Source: Pseudomonas cedrina subsp. cedrina
GTDB taxonomy: Bacteria > Pseudomonadota > Gammaproteobacteria > Pseudomonadales > Pseudomonadaceae
NCBI RefSeq assembly: GCF_001983175.1
Contig: NZ_MNPW01000010.1
Location: forward strand, 202,723-266,722
Direction of reading: 5' to 3'
Length of the DNA stretch: 64,000 bases
The first letter of the stretch is position 1, and every line of letters starts with the position of its first letter. Positions 59,784 to 64,000 of the stretch are shown piece after piece. The notes below the pieces were generated by a model. That model was not told the origin of the DNA, searched no databases, and saw only the letters and a program-made list of their open reading frames with translations. The position numbers were made by a program, and so were the translations under genes.

Positions 59784-60875
59784 TCAGGCCGGGTAGATAG
59801 CGCCCAGTACCCGAAGCCCGCGTGCGCCAGTGACGCTGGGGCGGTTGGCGGCGATGCCTTCGAGGCAGCAATGGGCGAGCCAGGCGAACGCCATCGCTTC
59901 AACCCAGTCGGGATCGACGCCGTAGGTGGCGGTGCTGCTGACTTGGGTTGATGGTAGCAGGGCGGCCAGTCGGCTCATCAGTGTGGCATTGTGAGCGCCG
60001 CCGCCGCAAACCAGCAGGGTCTCTGTCTGAGGTTGGGCGGACTGCAGCGACTCGACGATAGTCAGGGCGGTCAGCTCCAACAGCGTCGCCTGTACATCCT
60101 GAGGCTCGAATGCAGGTAAACCGCCAAGATGGCGGTGCAGCCATTGCAGGTTAAACACCTCGCGGCCGGTGCTCTTGGGGCCCTTGGTCACGAAGAATGG
60201 GTCGCTGAGCAATGCGTTGAGTAGCTGTGGTTCGACCTTGCCGCTGGCAGCCCACTGGCCATTGCGATCAAAGTGTTCGCTGCGTTGTTGATGAATCCAG
60301 GCATCCAGCAGGACATTACCTGGGCCACAGTCGAAGCCGGCTACCGGTTTGCCGGTCTCGATCAGGCTGAGGTTGCTGAAACCGCCCACATTCAATACGG
60401 CACGGTTGCCGGTGTGCTCACCAAATAACGCTTCGTGAAATGCGGGTACCAGCGGGGCGCCCTGGCCACCTGCAGCCACATCGCGGCTGCGGAAATCGCT
60501 GACCACGGTGATGCCGGTCAGCTCGGTAAGCAAGGCCGGGTTGCCGATCTGTACGGTAAAGCCCCGAGCGGGTTCATGGCGGATGGTCTGGCCGTGGCTG
60601 CCAATCGCGCTAATGTCCTGGGGCTTGAGCTGTTGTTGATTGAGCAGAGCGTGAATGCCTTGTGCGGCAAGCTTCACCCAGTTCTGTTGGGCAATGGCTG
60701 AACGGGCGATTTCATCCGGGCCGCTGGCGCACAGGCCGAGCAGCTCGCCGCGCAGCGCATCCGGCATGGGGATGTAGTGCGTGGCGATCAGTTTGACCGC
60801 CTTGTGCTGTTCGATCAGGGCGATATCCAGGCCGTCGAGGCTGGTCCCGGACATCACACCTATGTAGAGCGGCAT
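59784..60875 (-). CDS. anmK: AnmK, anhydro-N-acetylmuramic acid kinase
   Basis: Kinase of 363 residues of the ASKHA fold. The ATP motif GVMSGTSLDGLDIAL is at the N terminus, the catalytic Asp in VVSDFRSRDVAAGGQGAPLV, and LVCGGGAHN near the C terminus. It cleaves and phosphorylates 1,6-anhydro-MurNAc to MurNAc-6-P, entering the recycling pathway that ends with AmgK and MurU (33-35 kb here). It starts 3 nt after the peptidase gene, so both are likely co-transcribed. Confidence 0.97.
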   Translation of the reverse strand: MPLYIGVMSGTSLDGLDIALIEQHKAVKLIATHYIPMPDALRGELLGLCASGPDEIARSAIAQQNWVKLAAQGIHALLNQQQLKPQDISAIGSHGQTIRHEPARGFTVQIGNPALLTELTGITVVSDFRSRDVAAGGQGAPLVPAFHEALFGEHTGNRAVLNVGGFSNLSLIETGKPVAGFDCGPGNVLLDAWIHQQRSEHFDRNGQWAASGKVEPQLLNALLSDPFFVTKGPKSTGREVFNLQWLHRHLGGLPAFEPQDVQATLLELTALTIVESLQSAQPQTETLLVCGGGAHNATLMSRLAALLPSTQVSSTATYGVDPDWVEAMAFAWLAHCCLEGIAANRPSVTGARGLRVLGAIYPA

Positions 60876-60878
60876 ACC

Positions 60879-62297
60879 TTAACGCTTCGCCGAAGCCAGC
60901 AGGGTGGAGCGCTCCTGGTCCATGCGGGCCATCAACGGCTGGCTCTGTTGCATGAAGCGCGCGCGTTCGGCCTTGGCGATCGGGTCGGCCATCGGCAGTT
61001 TCTGGCCAAGCGGGTCGACGTGCACACCATTGACCTGGAATTCATAGTGCAAGTGCGGGCCGGTGGACAGGCCGGTAGTGCCGATATAACCGATCACTTG
61101 GCCTTGCTTCACCGTACCGCCGGTTTGCACGCCCTTGGCGAAGCCTTGCATATGGCCATACAGCGTACGGTAGGTATTGCCGTGCTGGATGATCACAGTG
61201 TTGCCGTAACCACCGCGACGCCCGGCCAGCAGCACCTTGCCGTCGCCGGCGGCCTTGATCGGCGTGCCACGTGGAGCGGCATAGTCGACGCCTTTGTGGG
61301 CGCGGATTTTGTTCAGAATTGGATGCTTGCGACCCATGGAAAAACGCGAGCTAATACGGGCGAAGTCCACCGGAGTGCGGATGAAGGCCTTGCGCATGCT
61401 ATTGCCATCAGCTGTGTAGTAGCTGCTGTTGCCTTGTTTGTTGGTATAGCGCACTGCGGTGTAGGTCTTGCCGCGGTTGGTGAAGCGAGCGGAGAGGATG
61501 TTGCCGGTGCCGACCACCTTGCCATTGGCGACTTTCTGCTCGTAGATCACGTCGAATTCGTCACCTTGGCGGATGTCCTGGGCGAAGTCGATGTCGTAGC
61601 CAAATACGCTGGCCATGTCCATGGTCATGCTGTGGGACAAGCCCGCGCGCGCGGCGGATTGCGACAGGGAGCTGTTAATCACGCCGTGTACGTAGGCGGA
61701 GCGCATCACTGGCTTGGTGGTAATGCGGTTGAAGGCGAAGCCTTTGGCGCCCTTGGTCAGGGTGATGCTCTCAAGATCGCTGACATTGCTGTGCAGGTTG
61801 TTGAGCTGGCCGTCGGGCGTCAGCTCAAACTCAAGCTTTTGGCCGCGTTTGAGCTGGGTGAATTGCCTGGCTTGTTTGTCGCTGGCGAGGACTTCATTGA
61901 CGGTGGCCGCCGGCAGGCCGACTTTCTCGAACAAGGTCGAAAGCGTATCGCCCTTGCCAACGATCACTTCTCGGTGCTGGGGATTCCTGGCCATGTCAAC
62001 AGCGGGTGCAGGCTGGGCCTGGGCGGCTTGCTGCGTATCTTCCGGGCTACTTTCTATCTGGGCGAACGGTGATTCGGCTGGAGCGTTTGTGGCTTCTTGC
62101 GCGTCAGAAGCGTCTTGATCTTGTGTCAGTTGCTCAACTGGACTTTCCAGGTCAAGGCTCAGGGATGTTCGTTTGGCTTCTACGTCACTGGAAGGGAATA
62201 CCAGGAGTGCCAGGCTGAGAAGGGCGGCGATACCACTTGCGGCGAGCAGGTGGGTCTTCGGGTAAAGCGGTGGCGCTTTAGACGGTTCAGTGGTCAT
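60879..62297 (-). CDS. M23 family peptidoglycan endopeptidase (MepM-like)
   Basis: Protein of 472 residues: N-terminal transmembrane anchor (HLLAASGIAALLSLALLVFP, about 18-37), Pro/Ala/Gln-rich linker, OapA/LysM-like module (about 110-190, VIVGKGDTLSTLFEKVGLP), and a C-terminal M23 metallopeptidase (about 320-430) with HKGVDYAAPRGTP and HLHYEFQV zinc motifs. It probably cuts D-Ala-mDAP crosslinks for wall growth. It is co-directional with anmK and divergent from tyrS. ATG 62297 gives MTTEPSKAPPLYPK. Confidence 0.93.
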   Translation of the reverse strand: MTTEPSKAPPLYPKTHLLAASGIAALLSLALLVFPSSDVEAKRTSLSLDLESPVEQLTQDQDASDAQEATNAPAESPFAQIESSPEDTQQAAQAQPAPAVDMARNPQHREVIVGKGDTLSTLFEKVGLPAATVNEVLASDKQARQFTQLKRGQKLEFELTPDGQLNNLHSNVSDLESITLTKGAKGFAFNRITTKPVMRSAYVHGVINSSLSQSAARAGLSHSMTMDMASVFGYDIDFAQDIRQGDEFDVIYEQKVANGKVVGTGNILSARFTNRGKTYTAVRYTNKQGNSSYYTADGNSMRKAFIRTPVDFARISSRFSMGRKHPILNKIRAHKGVDYAAPRGTPIKAAGDGKVLLAGRRGGYGNTVIIQHGNTYRTLYGHMQGFAKGVQTGGTVKQGQVIGYIGTTGLSTGPHLHYEFQVNGVHVDPLGQKLPMADPIAKAERARFMQQSQPLMARMDQERSTLLASAKR

Positions 62298-62507
62298 AGG
62301 TAATTTTTGACTTTGAAGATGAAATGGAAAAGATGAATGACATGATGAAGATGAAATAACTGTATAAAATATAACCAAATCATCTGTGGCGCAAGCTCGC
62401 GAACGCTGGGCTTGCTGAACGGTGTCCGTTCGCAGGGCAAAACTTGTAATTAGTCCCTGATCTTGTATGGTTGGTTCCCTTTTGAATCTGAGCCTTGCGG
62501 GTCTGTT

Positions 62508-63707
62508 ATGAAGTCGGTTGAAGAGCAGCTAGCGCTGATAAAACGTGGTGCGGAAGAACTGTTGGTCGAGGCCGAGCTGATCGAAAAGCTTAAGCGTGGC
62601 CAACCCCTGCGTATTAAAGCCGGCTTTGATCCGACGGCGCCGGATCTGCACCTGGGTCATACCGTGCTTATTAATAAGCTGCGCCAGTTCCAGGAGCTGG
62701 GGCATCAGGTCATCTTCCTTATAGGTGACTTCACCGGGATGATCGGTGACCCGAGTGGCAAGAGCGCCACGCGTCCGCCGCTGACCCGAGAGCAGGTTCT
62801 CGATAATGCCGAGACCTACAAGACGCAGGTATTCAAGATTCTCGATCCGGCCAAGACCGAAGTGGCGTTCAACTCCACGTGGATGGATCAGATGGGGGCG
62901 GCAGACTTCATCCGCCTGACCTCTCAGTACACCGTCGCGCGCATGCTCGAGCGTGATGATTTCGATAAGCGCTACTCCACCAACCAGCCGATCGCGATTC
63001 ATGAGTTTCTCTATCCGCTGGTTCAGGGCTATGACTCGGTTGCGTTGCGTGCCGACGTTGAGTTGGGCGGTACGGACCAGAAGTTCAACCTGCTGATGGG
63101 GCGTGAGCTGCAGCGCGCGTATGGCCAGGAAGCCCAGTGCATTCTGACCATGCCGTTGCTGGAAGGGTTGGACGGCGTCAAGAAGATGTCCAAGTCCTTG
63201 GGTAACTATGTAGGTATCCAGGAAGCTCCGGGTGTGATGTACGGCAAATTGGTTTCGATTCCTGATGCGTTGATGTGGCGTTACTTTGAGCTGTTGAGCT
63301 TCCGCTCGATGGATGAGATCAATGCGCTGCGTGCTGATGTGGAGGCGGGCACCAATCCGCGTGACGTAAAAATCAAGCTGGCGGAAGAGATTGTTGCGCG
63401 CTTCCACGGTGAAGAGGCTGCGGCCAACGCCCATCGCGCGGCGGGCAACCGCATGAGGGATGGCGAGCTGCCGGATGATCTGCCGGAGATTGAGTTATCG
63501 GCTGCTGAAGCGATGCCGATCGCTGCCGTCCTTAATAAGGCTGGCCTGGTTAAGAATTCCGCAGTCGCGCGTGACCTTCTGGGTTCTGGCGGTGTACGTA
63601 TAGATGGTGAGGTCGTAGACCGCTCCTTTATATACGAGCTGGGTGCTACCCACGTTTGTCAGGCTGGAAAGAAGGCATTTGCGCGTATTACGCTCAAATC
63701 CGAATAA
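62508..63707 (+). CDS. tyrS: TyrS, tyrosyl-tRNA synthetase (TyrZ type)
   Basis: Class I synthetase of 399 residues. The HIGH-type motif is HLGH (48-51 in DPTAPDLHLGHTVL), the KMSKS motif lies near 231-235 (GVKKMSKSLGNYVG), and an S4-like RNA-binding domain lies at the C terminus (LLGSGGVRIDGEVVDRSF). The length fits the TyrZ branch found in Pseudomonas. ATG 62508 gives MKSVEEQLALIKRG. The 210-nt divergent region with the peptidase gene is AT-rich at 62300-62385; a TTGCGC-N17-TATTTT pair there could serve the peptidase gene. tyrS has no visible terminator before the rrn promoters. Confidence 0.97.
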   Translation: MKSVEEQLALIKRGAEELLVEAELIEKLKRGQPLRIKAGFDPTAPDLHLGHTVLINKLRQFQELGHQVIFLIGDFTGMIGDPSGKSATRPPLTREQVLDNAETYKTQVFKILDPAKTEVAFNSTWMDQMGAADFIRLTSQYTVARMLERDDFDKRYSTNQPIAIHEFLYPLVQGYDSVALRADVELGGTDQKFNLLMGRELQRAYGQEAQCILTMPLLEGLDGVKKMSKSLGNYVGIQEAPGVMYGKLVSIPDALMWRYFELLSFRSMDEINALRADVEAGTNPRDVKIKLAEEIVARFHGEEAAANAHRAAGNRMRDGELPDDLPEIELSAAEAMPIAAVLNKAGLVKNSAVARDLLGSGGVRIDGEVVDRSFIYELGATHVCQAGKKAFARITLKSE

Positions 63708-63722
63708 ACCTGGAATTAGGTG

Positions 63723-63750
63723 TTGACGGCGAATTATATCTGTCTATAAT
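63723..63750 (+). promoter_or_regulatory. Probable rRNA operon promoter P1
   Basis: TTGACG (63723-63728), 16-nt spacer, TATAAT (63745-63750) followed by a GC-rich TCGCCCC discriminator, only 15 nt after the tyrS stop. The near-consensus elements and GC-rich start are those of stringently controlled stable-RNA promoters. I infer that a 16S rRNA gene follows beyond the window, as after tyrS in other pseudomonads. Confidence 0.75.
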
Positions 63751-63925
63751 TCGCCCCACTTCCGGCGCAGTCGAAACTGAAAACTCCTTGGTAAACAAAG
63801 AGTTATGCGAGATTCGACAGCGACCTGCTTCAGTTCATCGAAGCCCAGAAGGAGTTGATAGAGCGGTCTTGTCTGGCTCTATTAACGTTTCGATCTTCTC
63901 GGTCGAAAGCGGAGAAAAAGAGGTG

Positions 63926-63953
63926 TTGACAGCAGCGTGTAACGCTGTAGAAT
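63926..63953 (+). promoter_or_regulatory. Probable rRNA operon promoter P2 and leader
   Basis: TTGACA (63926-63931), 16-nt spacer, TAGAAT (63948-63953) and a TCGCCTCCCGC discriminator. The leader then begins AACGAGAGATCGGAAGCG and runs off the window. A third weaker pair, TTGATA (63855) and TCTATT (63878) at 17 nt, lies between P1 and P2. No coding frame in 63708-64000 is convincing. Confidence 0.78.
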
Positions 63954-64000
63954 TCGCCTCCCGCTAACGAGAGATCGGAAGCGCAAGTGGTTGAAGTTGT

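Noticed and set aside
63656..63967. Open frame overlapping the end of tyrS and running through the rrn promoters
   Set aside because: It spans P1 and P2 and has no family resemblance; the region is regulatory.

Overview
The window is a stretch of core chromosome from a fluorescent Pseudomonas, most likely the P. fluorescens group. The evidence is the gene order (pqqFABCD, davBA, the tRNA-rmcA-rpoD-dnaG-rpsU/tsaD block, cca-spoVR-yeaH-prkA, lptD-surA-pdxA-rsmA, amgK-murU, agtSR-agtABCD, rpe-gph-trpEGDC, vfr, argC-erpA, tyrS), the Vfr-type CRP, AmgK/MurU peptidoglycan recycling, and Pseudomonas-type REP doublets (REPINs). DNA is GC-rich and tightly packed. I see no prophage, insertion sequence, CRISPR array or integrated island.

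Layout. 1-4.6 kb: PQQ cofactor genes on the minus strand (pqqF, pqqA, pqqB, pqqC, pqqD; pqqE would lie off the left edge). 4.6-7.8 kb: lysine catabolism by the 5-aminovalerate route (davB monooxygenase, davA amidase) with an Lrp/AsnC regulator. 7.86-16.4 kb: a CAT-anticodon tRNA, the c-di-GMP protein RmcA, and the macromolecular-synthesis operon rpsU-dnaG-rpoD, with a gene-free gap where many pseudomonads carry a yqeY-like gene. 16.6-20.4 kb: tsaD, plsY, folB, folK, cca. 20.4-25.3 kb: the stress trio prkA-yeaH-spoVR. 25.6-33.3 kb: glpE, apaH, apaG, rsmA, pdxA, surA, lptD. 33.4-35.9 kb: amgK, murU and a DjlA-like co-chaperone. 36-44.4 kb: a DUF3530 protein, then the AgtSR two-component system and the AgtABCD importer for 5-aminovalerate/GABA, followed by an iron-containing alcohol dehydrogenase. 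45.8-51.3 kb: rpe, gph, trpE, trpG, trpD, trpC, with a trp leader peptide read in frame inside the 3' end of gph. 51.5-64 kb: a short lipoate-ligase-like protein, vfr, OsmC, coq7, HIT, SDR, DUF805, nitronate monooxygenase, hemJ, argC, erpA, anmK, an M23 endopeptidase, tyrS, and tandem promoters that probably drive an rRNA operon just past the right edge.

Functional links. DavB/DavA produce 5-aminovalerate, and AgtSR/AgtABCD (about 32 kb away) are the homologues of the P. aeruginosa system that senses and imports 5-aminovalerate and GABA. AnmK, AmgK and MurU are three steps of the MurNAc recycling route to UDP-MurNAc. RmcA and AgtS share the same front-end design, a periplasmic solute-binding domain joined to cytoplasmic signalling domains.

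The most interesting non-coding signals are the trp attenuator nested in gph, a long hairpin that contains the Shine-Dalgarno of cca, a TSS-proximal palindrome at vfr, a palindrome in front of agtA that could be the AgtR operator, and five REPINs of two sequence classes, one of them inside the agt operon.
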